DNA from: Xenopus tropicalis
Lineage: Eukaryota > Chordata > Amphibia > Anura > Pipidae
Length of the DNA: 64,000 nucleotides
Assembly (NCBI RefSeq): GCF_000004195.4
Contig: NC_030677.2
Coordinates: 176,192,019 to 176,256,018 of the forward strand
Direction of reading: 5' to 3'
Shown: positions 25,301-34,879 of the stretch, one piece after another
Layout of the letters: each line of letters begins with the position of its first letter
Numbering within the stretch: position 1 is the stretch's first letter
Notes under the pieces: model-generated
The model's input: the letters and a program-made list of their open reading frames with translations, nothing else
The model's database searches: none
Told to the model about the DNA's origin: nothing
Program-made: the position numbers and the translations under genes

Positions 25301-25627
25301 CAGGTATCGGACCCCTTATCCGGAAACCCATTATCCAGAAAGCTCCAAATTACGGAAAGCCCGTCTTCCATAGACTCCATTTTAATCAAATAATTCAGAA
25401 TTTTAAAACAGATTTCCTTTTTCTCTGTTGTAATAAAACAGTACCTTGTAATTGATCCCAACTAAGATATAAATAATCCTTATTGGATGCAAAACAATCC
25501 TATTGGGGTTAATTAATGTTTTATTGATTTTCTAGCAGACTTAAGGTATGGAGATCCAAATTACGGAAAGACCCCTTATCCGGAATACCCTTGGTCCCGA
25601 GCATTCTGGATAACGGCCCTATACCTG
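25301..25627. mobile_element. CAGGTAT-family MITE, intact copy with TA duplication
   Basis: CAGGTATCGGACCCCTTATC at the left and GATAACGGCCCTATACCTG at the right, TA on each side. Second paired blocks are CCAAATTACGGAAAG at both ends and TTCTGGATAA. About 327 bp, no coding capacity. Other copies: 46951-47282, 52833-53495, 56775-57107, 17842-18121. Confidence 0.88.
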
Positions 25628-26010
25628 TATAAGGACTTCCAGGAAAAAGTGCAACAGCTTGGTTGTGCAAGAGGTTCTGCAGCAGCCAAAACCTGATCCA
25701 GCCATAAACTGTTACTACAACAAAAGGACTTGGCACTGAACATAACAGCATTAGACACGGATGCTCAACATGCAGCTCTCTGGCTGTTACTGAACAACCC
25801 GTCTGGCATCTCCAGACAAATGGGAGTTGCAGTTCAGCCGAACACGGGGGGGAGGGTGACTATGTGGGGATCATTAGGTCCTAGGAGTCCAGTTTGGGTA
25901 CTTAAGTTCGGCAAAATATAGGCAGGTTGAACCTCCCTGGCGTCTGCTAAATTGCTTCGCCCTATTGCGCCCACACAGTTGTTGCTGAACTGCAATCCTC
26001 GCCAGCTGTA

Positions 26011-26130
26011 AATGAGACTTGCACAGCGCTAATGAGACTTGCACAGCGCTAAAGAGACTCGCACAGCGCTAAAGAGACTCGCACAGCGCTAAAGAGACTC
26101 GCACAGCGCTAAAGAGACTCGCACAGCGCT
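26011..26130. repeat. 20-bp minisatellite, 6 units, at the start of rgmb intron 1
   Basis: Six head-to-tail copies of a 20-bp unit (AAAGAGACTCGCACAGCGCT, with AATGAGACTT variants in the first two). The array ends 17 bp from the GT of the exon-1 splice donor. Each unit carries an AGCGCT palindrome and CpGs, so it extends the CpG-rich stretch into the intron. Confidence 0.95.
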
Positions 26131-26147
26131 AGTAAGAGAGTGCTTAC

Positions 26148-26268
26148 CTGTGTCCCCCCAAAGAGCCAGCAGCAGCAGCAGCAGTACGGGGAGGTGCAGG
26201 GCTGCGACAGGCGGGGGCAGCCGCTCAGCCCCGGGGTAAGAGAGTCCGGCCCTTTTCCCCATGCCCAT
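26148..26268 (-). CDS. rgmb: rgmb coding exon 1: start codon and signal peptide
   Basis: This exon encodes the N-terminus of RGMB: 40 codons from ATG at 26268 plus the first base of a split codon. A charged start (MGMGKRAG) and a proline-rich stretch lead into a hydrophobic core of residues about 28-37, including six leucines from a CTG-rich run, followed by WGDT. This is a typical ER signal peptide. The donor is ACAG|GTAAGC with GT at 26146-26147. It leaves phase 1, and G + CA from the exon at 9045 makes alanine, giving [12 protein letters not shown], which aligns with the human GDCQQPAQC region as I recall it. A second in-frame ATG at 26262 sits in a better context (GGC ATG G) and matches the human short-form start, so it is an equally good initiator. 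An out-of-frame ATG at 26272 overlaps both. Intron 1 is about 17.1 kb. The start choice is the main uncertainty. Confidence 0.9.
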
Positions 26269-26431
26269 CCATTCAGGTGGCAGTGCCGGGCTCCCAATGC
26301 CGGGGTGACAGCTGCTCGTACCAAGGCGGACGGCTCTTTTCCTCTTCTTCCTTAACGATTGCGTCAAAGTTTTAAGAAAACATGGATGCACAGGGAACAG
26401 GGATCGTACAGGGATAATGGGACGGTGCGAG

Positions 26432-26439
26432 TGACGTCA
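26432..26439. promoter_or_regulatory. Palindromic cAMP response element TGACGTCA
   Basis: An exact 8-bp CRE/ATF consensus lies about 165 bp upstream of the rgmb ATG inside the CpG-rich region. CREB and ATF factors bind this palindrome. The location is right for function, but binding is inferred. Confidence 0.6.
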
Positions 26440-26676
26440 GATGGGAACGATGTGACACATAATGAGAAACAAAGGGAGCGGGAGAGAGAGAGAAGGGAAC
26501 ACGGTTACAAGAAGCAGGATGTCCCGCTGTAGCGCCGGCAGCTCACGGACTATGCAGGAAGGGACAGGAGGCTTGTGGCTGAGACTGACTGGGCGGCGCC
26601 CTCTCCCGATCCCCCTCCCGGGAACAAGCCGTGCTCAGCACTCTCACTAGTCTTGCCCCGCCCACTCCGCTCGATG

Positions 26677-26683
26677 CCATTGG
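26677..26683 (-). promoter_or_regulatory. CCAAT box (NF-Y type) upstream of rgmb
   Basis: The plus strand reads CCATTGG, so the minus strand reads CCAATGG. It lies beside a CCCCGCCC GC box about 20 bp away, a common pairing in TATA-less promoters. Function is inferred from context only. Confidence 0.4.
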
Positions 26684-27530
26684 GCAGAAGTGTGCTGTCA
26701 ATCATCACCTTGCTGAGCAAGTCACTGGAATGGGCGTGGTTGTAGAGCAGAGAGCAAGCGAATGGGGTTGGGCTGTTACTCTGTACAGCAGTGAACTCAG
26801 GGCTGAGACGGGGCTGTGACTTATTGCTGAGTTCAGAGCATCCATGGGAGAGCTGAAGTTCAGCAGCAGTTGCAGCTCTATTATCCTGGCCGTGAAAAGC
26901 GGCCTTCAGCTACTGTATTAGGCCCACGGTCTGTTTTAGTGTGTAGGGAACTAAGTGTTAGACCAGAAATTTGACCTGGGTCCCCCACTGGCCAGGGGCT
27001 CCTTAGGGAAGATGCAACGTAACTCCCACACGCTATGTAACGCTGGGTAACAATTTCTCATACATGTTTACTGTTAGCATGAGAGATACCCCTGTGGCCC
27101 TCCAGCTGTGGGCATTATGTAACTTGCTATTCTGGGGCGGATAGCGTTGGCCAATTTGAAGTAACTCTTTCACCCCCTTTCCTATTTGAGCCCTTGACTA
27201 TATCTAATAATAGGGGCCCCTAATCCCTTGGAAACAGTATGTCCTTGCTACATTCACTTTGGCAGAAGTGCACTGAGGCGGTTGAGAGTTGTAGTACTGT
27301 CAGTGCCCTGCAGCTTTCCCACATGTACCATGTAACACATAAGGAACTTTAGAAGGGCCAACCCATTACTTCGTGTGCAGACTGGCAGAGTAAACATGGG
27401 CAGGGTTGCTACTTTTTCTAAAAAAAATACCAGCTTTTCCATTCTTTTTGTATTAATAACATTGGAATTAAACATTCAGCCAGATATTAATACTACTGAC
27501 CAGCCGATCTGGACTGGGATTTAAAGTAAA

Positions 27531-27770
27531 CCTTGGCATTTGTATGTATGTATGCATGTATGTATATCTTTATTTATAAAGCACTACATGTGTATGCATG
27601 GCTGTACAGTAAAACAAGAAATTAGTACAGGGGGTTATTAAAATAAAAGATTAGTACAAAATATGATAGAAATACAAATAAATACAAGGTACAGTTGCAA
27701 TAAAATAAGAATCGAAGAAACAAGAGAATGGAGGTCCCTGCCCCATAGAGCTTACAATCCAATTGGCCTA
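27531..27770 (-). repeat. Dispersed repeat tail (LINE or SINE type) with TGTA microsatellite
   Basis: A TGTATGTATGCATG microsatellite is followed by ATCTTTATTTATAAAGCACT, then a spacer and GTCCCTGCCCCATAGAGCTT with TTACAATCCAATTGG. This order is common in frog dispersed repeats. The family is not certain. Confidence 0.5.
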
Positions 27771-28755
27771 CACAGTGGCTCAAACAGCTCCCCACCCCAC
27801 CAGCCAACTAAATAGTGTCTGTCTATGGCATCTCACAGCATCCCATTTGCAATTTGCCAGAATCCTCAGATTGCCGGTCCGGGCCTGCTGGCAAGGTGGC
27901 AACCCTATGGCCCTCTCACTTGCCTGTATCAAAAGAAGAGTTGGTTAATTCTATTAAAAGCTGTCTCTGGTAATTGGGCTGGGGTATATACTACTCAGTG
28001 TAGGGGGCATGTCATTTCCAATACCAAGTATAGGTCTCCATTTGCATGAAAGTGCAATTCCCAACACATCTATATAAGGCTTTAGCTAGCCATGGCAGCT
28101 GGGGCATAATACCCCATTGTAAGGACCCCCCATTGTATATAAAACAGCCTTATTTATTTTAGGTATTTGTTGGCACTTTAATACAATTCAGGTCAGTGGG
28201 TGCAATCACCCTCAATGCATTTTTATGTAAGAGGCAGCAATGTACTCTGCCGTTGTATAGCAGTCGTCATACCTACATGGATTAGTAACAAAATAAATCA
28301 ATACAGAATATTGATTAAAGAATATAAAGGGTCAGATGTCAAGATTTATTCATGTAGAAGGGATGGCTTGCCTCTAGCTATTAAATTTATAAAGCTTAGC
28401 TGCAAAGCCTGTAATACACAAATGCCTAAACCCCCCACTCCCCGTTTTTGTTGAACCACAAAGTCCAGCATCCTCTTACCACCACAGGCTCTCTGGACAT
28501 GCTGGGCAGTGTAGTTCTACTAAACCTGAAGCCCTGTAGTTTAAACATCACTGGTGGGAGGCCAGGGGGTTGCTGCTTACATGCTCAGCTATTCCCCCAC
28601 CCTCCCCTGGAAGTCAGGTGAAGGTTCCTTTGTCCTTCATTCTCCATCCACTACTACACAATCTCAGAAGGTTGATCCTGGAGGCCCCTCTGCTACAATC
28701 ATGGGATGTGCTGCTGTCCAGCGTTCCAAAACGGAATGTAACCCTAACCAGGCAG

Positions 28756-28800
28756 GCAGCGTGATTGGCCAAGAGAGGAGGAGAGGGCGGGGCAGAGACT
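28756..28800. promoter_or_regulatory. CCAAT and GC-box cluster about 2.5 kb upstream of rgmb
   Basis: GTGATTGGCCAAG (inverted CCAAT plus a TTGGCCAA-type palindrome) lies about 15 bp from GGGCGGGGC, inside a G/C-richer stretch (28560-28860). It could be a second promoter or an enhancer. No transcript is visible to support it. Confidence 0.25.
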
Positions 28801-29232
28801 GCCAAAGACAGGCACATCTCCTCCCCAACTAACATTCCTGGGCCCCTTTTCAGACCCACTTGCAAAAATAAAAATCAGGCAGTCCTCATTCTGTGCTCTT
28901 TATCCCAAAATCCTGCTGTCCCAGCCAGCATTAGTCTGCGCTTTTGAACTGGAACCTATTTCCTATCCAGACTTCCCTACACAGAAACACACTGTATAGG
29001 TCTGTAAACAAAACATTACTAATAGAGAATGCTCTCCTCAACTGCAATGCACACACTTTGCTGTGCTGTACTCATGCTTGTTTGGGGTTTTATGGAGCAT
29101 TTTAGTGTGGCAATATGCATTATGCTCAAAGGGCCTAGTTAGATAGCAATACCTTGTGACAATGGGACATTTATAAAACCCAGCAGGAAAAATAATAAGC
29201 GATTTATAAATAAAGATATAGATACATACAAA

Positions 29233-29351
29233 CATCACCGGTGATGTTGCCTATTGCAGTCAATCAGAGCTTTGCTTTTGTTTTCTAACATTTTGGTGAC
29301 CGTTCAAATTTAATTGCTGATTGGTTGCTATGCGCAACATCACTGATGATG
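29233..29351. mobile_element. Small inverted-repeat element
   Basis: CATCACCGGTGATGTTGCC and TGCGCAACATCACTGATGATG face each other, with CAATCAG / CTGATTG paired inside. Related to the ATTGGTTGCTA element at 50713. It directly adjoins the MITE at 29384. Confidence 0.5.
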
Positions 29352-29383
29352 TATGTCTCCAGTGTTAATAAAAACGCCCCTAA

Positions 29384-29781
29384 GGGGGCCATTTCCAAAT
29401 GTTGAGATTTTTTATTTTTTGCTGGTTTAGATTTTTCAGTGCTAAAAGTCTCAGAATAATAAGTTGCAACTTTTTCAAGATTTACTTTGCCACAAAACAG
29501 CTAAAAATCTGAATCCGATAATTCGCCAGATGTCCCTTCCTTACCCTGGAGGATCCTTCTTTGTTTCGAAACTTTAGAGGTTTTCAGATTTTAGATGCTG
29601 ATTTTTTGTGCCACAATTTAAAGAAGTAGACGTTTTGGTGCAACGATTCGGAAAAGTTGCAGTTTCGCAGACTTTTCGTTCAGACTTTTTAGTAAATGTC
29701 AGACATTCATGGAAATGAGTTTATTTGAATTTTTAAAAAGAAAAAACATTAGAAAAGTTAGAGTTTTAATAAATCTGCCCC
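29384..29781. mobile_element. GGGGC-ended MITE, TAA duplication
   Basis: GGGGGCCATTTCC at the left and AATAAATCTGCCCC at the right, with TAA on both sides (29381-29383, 29782-29784). Three-base TWA duplications are typical of PIF/Harbinger elements. The arms are eroded. Confidence 0.7.
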
Positions 29782-29844
29782 TAAGTGTTCAGGGACCAGA
29801 TATTAAAGAGATGTACATTATACTTTACTTACACTGTGCCATGT

Positions 29845-30085
29845 AAAGGTGGACATACACAGGCCCTTAGACCTATTTGGCAGCTTATGTGGCCATGTAT
29901 GGGCACCATCTACGGGCCTCCCCAAATGGCATCAGGCCTGAAATCGGGCAGATCTTGATCAGGCAGCTTTGATTTTTCCGTCGGATCAGGGACAGCATCA
30001 GCTCGTTGATGCAGTCCCAAAACCAACGCACCTATGCCCACTGTTTTGATTTGATTGTTTGGCACTAGGGACCCAAATGGCCAAG
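29845..30085. mobile_element. GGCCATACACG-family element
   Basis: TAAAGGTGGACATACACAGG, CATGTATGGGCACC and GATTTTTCCGTCGGATCAGG follow the copy at 32722-32995 block by block. The right end has been lost. Confidence 0.65.
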
Positions 30086-30114
30086 TAGGTAATGAGCAGT
30101 GTTAACACCACTGC

Positions 30115-30260
30115 TTTGGTCAGGTTGACAAAATAGCAAGTAACGATTACTTACAAGAAGGAGCCTTATCAGTGAAAAACAGTTAACATAACCTATAGGG
30201 AACTTTTAGTGTACATTAATATTTTGAAGAGTAGTTTTTTTAGTGTCAGTATCACTTTAA
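30115..30260. mobile_element. T2-like MITE fragment (CAGTATCACTTTAA end)
   Basis: TTGACAAAATAGCAAGTAAC through TTTTTAGTGTCAGTATCACTTTAA matches the copy at 57855-58190 in reverse. Only one end remains. Confidence 0.5.
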
Positions 30261-31672
30261 GGGCACCAGTACTAGTCAACGTTTGTGAGATCTTACTGGG
30301 CCTAAATGCCACTGCATTGGCCTCACTGTTGATTGTTCTGTCCTTGCCAATTGACAAGTGTACAAGAGTGCTGATAGCTGTAGTTCTGCATTAGCCTGAG
30401 GGCCACAGCATGTACACCCTTGCTGTAAAATGTTCAGTTCATGTGACAACAAAAAGCTGCCCAATAAATCTGCCTATAATATGAGTAATCAGCACTCCCT
30501 CGCCGTTGTTTTTACAAGTGCACAGAACTGCAGGACTGGTATGAACCCATTCCAGGAATGATAGCTAAACATTCAACACTTATTTATTGTACAGACTAGT
30601 TTAACACTGTCACAATATTTCAACATATTTGGCACATGATGCTGTTCCTGAAGTTCATTTCAGTGTCTGTGCCCACGCCATGAGGGCATGTCTGTAGCAC
30701 ATGAGCCAGGCATTTGGGCACCAGTGCATAGCACAGACTGTGATAGGCTGCAAAATAAGCAAATCATATGGGAAGCCATCCAGTGCAAAGGCATCCAACC
30801 CGTATAGTGCAAATGCCAGCACTTATGGGTGGTCTTCCCTCTACTTTAAGTCTACTTTAACTCTGACAAATTTCTGGCATGTGGCAGCCTACCTAAAAGT
30901 AATGTTTCTCCATGCTAACCAGCACCCAAAGTGCGAGGAAAGAGAAAACCAGCAGTACTGAGCTACACTCAGTTTTTTTTTTGGCCAAAAATCATATAAT
31001 AGTGTTCTTTCACTGCCGCTTTTGGAATGTGTTGACACCTACCACCTACAATGATTCCTTTTCCTCTTAAGTACAGACCAATATTCATGTGCCAAGTGCA
31101 TGTTTACTTACCAAATCAAAACATATTTTTCTAAAAAAAAATGTGCGTGCGTTTGAGGCATTTTTCATTTATCACCTGCAGGCTGAATACAGTAAATAAG
31201 GAGAGAGAATAGTGCGACAGTTGTACTTGGAACGCTGTATCACTTGTTGCAGTAGCAGGCAAGCATTCTTTCACCAAATTAGCTAAACTGTTTCTTCTTT
31301 CTGCCACCGCCCAGAACTTAGTAAAGTGAAAAATGGAAAGCAAGTTATTTTAGTTCTGTGCATTTTTTGCACATTTGTAAAGACTTCCGTCTGTGTCAAA
31401 CAATGCAGTTTCTAAGCAGTCATGGTTATAGGCATTTTTCTCATCTCTCCAACTAGATGGAATTTTCTGGACAACTGTCAAAAATAAATTTCCAATATGC
31501 CTTGCCAGTGGCCACAGAGAACAGAGAGCCCTCACTGGTTGTCATTGGACTGTGGCCACACCACCAAGTGTCACACGAGACACTTCTTATCAAATGCTAC
31601 TGGAAGCCTTCCAGGGCCAAACTAAAGACTTCCACAAGTTGTACCCAGTGCCTAGGTTTTCCCCATTTCTAA

Positions 31673-32024
31673 GGGGCACATTTACAAAAGCACGAACGCT
31701 CGAGCGTTCATGCGAACACTCCGAGCGTATTTTTGCCGATTTTTTCGGGCGTCCGCACGACTTTTTTGCACGGCGCACGACTTTTTCGTACGCTGCACGA
31801 CTTTTTCGGACGTTTGCACAAAAAAATCGGAAAGGTTTTACCGCTGTTTACAATTGTTTGGTATGAAAATTTAGTGACTTTTGGATCACCAATACGATAT
31901 TATCGTGACTAATACGATTTTTTCGTAAGCATTTTCGTGACATTTGCGATCTTCCGAAATTTTAGTTTCCAATACGATTTTTTCCCATTCGTGATTCGGA
32001 TTCGTGGATTAGTAAATGTGCCCC
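31673..32024. mobile_element. GGGGC-ended MITE, CpG-rich, TAA duplication
   Basis: GGGGCACATTTAC at the left, GTAAATGTGCCCC at the right, TAA on both sides (31670-31672, 32025-32027). The interior is strikingly rich in TTTTTCG/CGAAAA words, as in the related elements at 44712 and 53568. Confidence 0.85.
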
Positions 32025-32721
32025 TAAGTGTTACCCAGTACACCATTCCTAAATGTTACCCTATGCCTAAGTGTTACCAAGTCATATTTTCCAGTATAAA
32101 GAAACCAAGTCCCTCCACTCTAGAGGCAGCAATACACACAGAAGACAGCGGCACCTGATTTTACCACAGTGGTACAGCCAATTGCCATGAAACATCAGCA
32201 ATGAAGCTAATGGGACTTGACTCCCCTGTCATCCCCCAGTGTCCATAGCTGATACTTTCTTTCAAAGCTAGCTAAATATCCTATGCTACGAACCTAGACA
32301 CCCATTTGATCCTGACCTCGCTGCAGCAACACATGCTAGTTGTTGTGAAACCCAAATGATTTACAGTTCCTTGGTACTTTATTGTGAATCCTATTGGTGC
32401 TTGCCCAGGAAGACAGCAGTGATGGCACAGGGACTTGGGTGTGGCCACTACCTTTAGATTATAAAGCCTTGAGAGCAAGGCACTTTTTACCTTGTCATCA
32501 GGCTAGTGGAAAGCTTTGCTTTATGTGGCACTTTACCACGGGTGGCAAAAAAAAGAAATAATTTCTGTTATTAGACCAGAAATTCCTCTCATGTATTGCA
32601 GAGAGCACAGTTACGCACAACTGTGCATTTCTGGGCTGAAATCTGCCCCATATGTGTACTGACAGCGTTGCTGGAACATAGGGTAGCTCGCAGCGGAAAA
32701 ACATCACTAGTGATAGTAGCC

Positions 32722-32995
32722 TAAAGGTGCCCATACACGAGCAGATTTCAGCTGCCGATTGGGGTCCTTTAGATTGATTCAGCAGCTTAACTGCTTGTGT
32801 ATGGGCACCGCTGATGGGCCTACCCAACCGACATCTGGTCTAAAATTGGGCAGATCTCGACTGGGCAAGTTTGGTTTTCCCGTTGGATCAGGGAAAGCAT
32901 CAGCTCATTGATATGGTATTCGGTCCAGGTACCCATATACCTGATATGGCCTGACCTCTCCAAATGAGCAGATCTTACCGTGTATGGCTACCTTA
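32722..32995. mobile_element. GGCCATACACG-family element, both ends present
   Basis: TAAAGGTGCCCATACACGAG at the left and CGTGTATGGCTACCTTA at the right are inverted partners. Internal inverted pieces (GCTTGTGTATGGGCACC, GGTACCCATATACC) show a composite structure. No coding capacity. Confidence 0.75.
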
Positions 32996-34429
32996 AGTGC
33001 CATGTCATAAAATGTTCATAATCTGTTAACTGAGTGCAACTTTTCATTTTGAATATTATTTCCAGAGATGTGTTGCAAGTGGGCAAGTCATAATCAATCA
33101 GGAATTAGTTTTAAACAGTCTGCTACAAGTTGGAAAATGAAAGCAAAGACCTGATTAGTTTGCTCCTATGTTCATAAATTAGCCCCATAGTCTTTCCTAA
33201 TAATATCAAATAGAAATATTTTTTAAAACAAAGTCTTTATGTCTTTTCCTGTTTAAAAAAATAGAAATTACAGAATTCTGGGAAATAAAATTGCACATAC
33301 AATCATCAGTAAGTTTTATACTTGTGATTTGTCAGTCAACAAATTTACAGTCAAATCAACCAGCGCCATGGCAATATCCAACCCGCAGGTCTCCAGTTGT
33401 ATATGAACTATAACTCTCATTATCCCTGTTAGCAATACTGGGACTTTAGTAGCGGAACAACAGCTGGAGAGCCGAAGGTTGAAGATCCCTGACCTAATTT
33501 GTTCGAAGCTCTAGCTGAAAGCGAATGGAATGCAGGGGCAATTTGTATGTTAGGGAGTGGGGGTGGGGGAAGAAGACTGCAATAAATGGCAAATTGTTGT
33601 CATTATTGTATTTCTTACTTCTTCTTACTTCTTAGATTCACAAGTACTGCAATGCACACTGACTGCCAAAGTTTGAGCACACTGCAAAAGAGTGCACAAG
33701 AGATAAGTAGTGATGGTGAGAACAGATTAGAGGACTTTGTTATCAGGAAGTGTGAAGTGGCATGTACATGGACATGAATGGGCTATGGTCACTTGAGACT
33801 GCCTGAACAATGCCCTTCCCCCAGCCTCACACCACACTGCTGGGAAACTCTTTGCTCATTTGCTGGGGGTGCCATTTAAACAAAGCCTTGCACATATTTG
33901 CCATTATCCGTGCTAGTTACATACAGCCTAATGCAGTGCTGCCCCTTCCAAGGGTTTTATCCCAAGAGAGAATTGTCATGCAGCGTGCAAACTGTTCAAG
34001 GTATAGATGAGTTTGCACAATATTAACAGCAACCATGAATTCAAAGTCCCCTAGTTCCAGCCCCAGCTTCTTTACTTTTGGCACACATTTACACTCAGAT
34101 TTAGTAGGCAGCACATTTTTAGATAATTTAGGTAGAATTAATTCATCACTGGTGAGTGTACACAGAAAACCGATCATACGGCACAATCTGATCCACAAAT
34201 GTTGCTAAGTATTAGCTGTTTAGACTGCCACTAGGATTCATAGATCGTAAAATGTACTTTCTTTAGTGCATTTAGGCATTAAGTTGTGGCTATTATGTTC
34301 TACATAACCTCAGCTGCTCACATAGATAACAAAAGAATTGGATCTTTGTGACATCACAACGTCACAATCAAACTCCCATGCTTTCAGTTGTTTTTGGTCC
34401 TTTGTTAGTTTTTTTTTTAAATATTAAAT

Positions 34430-34870
34430 ATACTATGATATATTTATACATTTAAAATGAACTATATATGATAACCAAAAAGGAAAATGTAGCTAACCCC
34501 TTTCGAAGCAGGAAAAAAATCTATTTATTTAAAATAAAATGAGCAATTGCTTGTTGCCGGGGAACATGTATTTATGTTTCCAGTAGAGGTCACTCTTGAG
34601 TTATTGGATGTAGTAATTTAATCAATAATCATAATCATTATCTAAACTAGACAAGCAAGTGGCAGAACATTCTAGGTATGTGACTTTGCAATTGTGTTGT
34701 TATTATTATTATTATTCTGTAATTAGAAACATATTGCAGATAACTTTTCAGTTCATAATTTGCTTTTGCCAGCAATGTGGGTACAAGCACAGCTACAAAT
34801 AATTCCTAGCAATAGTTCAGCTAAGTGAATTGAGTCTAATATAGAAAATATTACCATGTACTTTGGTAGG
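34430..34870. promoter_or_regulatory. Candidate conserved non-coding element A
   Basis: Repeat-free, A/T-rich but complex sequence with several homeodomain-type cores (GTAATTTAATCAATAATC, CTGTAATTAG) and an AGAGGTCA-like half-site. It has no frame and no transposon ends. The call is by texture only; conservation cannot be seen from one genome. Confidence 0.25.
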
Positions 34871-34879
34871 ATTTGTACT

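Larger units (their letters stand above)
9046..26147 (-). other. rgmb: rgmb intron 1, about 17.1 kb
   Basis: Bounded by the exon-1 donor at 26147 and the exon-2 acceptor at 9046, with matching phase. It contains MITEs, two full-length hAT-type elements (19849-20731 and 22505-23628), tandem repeats at 14077-14255 and 26011-26130, homopolymer G/C runs at 17008-17026 and 21268-21282, and a small CpG-containing patch at 10310-10530. No other exon is supported. The stretches 9850-11220, 16340-17840 and 20740-22440 show only fragments of repeats or nothing. Confidence 0.85.
26269..26720 (-). promoter_or_regulatory. rgmb: rgmb 5' UTR and CpG-rich promoter region
   Basis: Immediately upstream of the start codon the composition turns G/C-rich with many CpGs, unlike the A/T-rich flanks. 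On the minus strand it holds a palindromic CRE (26432-26439), a GC-box-like GGGCGG/GCGCC site near 26591, GGGGCGGG near 26656, and an inverted CCAAT box (26679-26683). I see no TATA box at a convincing distance. This is the usual layout of a vertebrate CpG-island promoter. The exact start site, and whether a separate non-coding first exon exists, cannot be read from sequence alone. Whether the region also fires on the plus strand, as human RGMB-AS1 might suggest, is open. Confidence 0.65.
26720..34400. other. Upstream flank of rgmb, no gene seen
   Basis: No exon-like frame with recognisable protein similarity. It holds the dispersed repeat at 27531-27770, the CCAAT/GC cluster at 28756-28800, a run of MITEs from 29233 to 32995, and otherwise plain A/T-rich DNA. 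Confidence 0.7.

Noticed and set aside
26089..26391. A 100-residue frame with a start at 26391
   Set aside because: The codon at 26391 is GTG, not ATG, and the last 18 or so residues are past the splice donor. Only 26148-26268 is taken as coding.
26462..26819. Two short plus-strand frames in the promoter
   Set aside because: G/C-rich CpG-island DNA easily gives open frames. No start context or splice support was seen.
31552..31866. 104-residue frame with RTTFSYAARLF-like repeats
   Set aside because: Half of it lies in the MITE at 31673-32024; the rest has no similarity.
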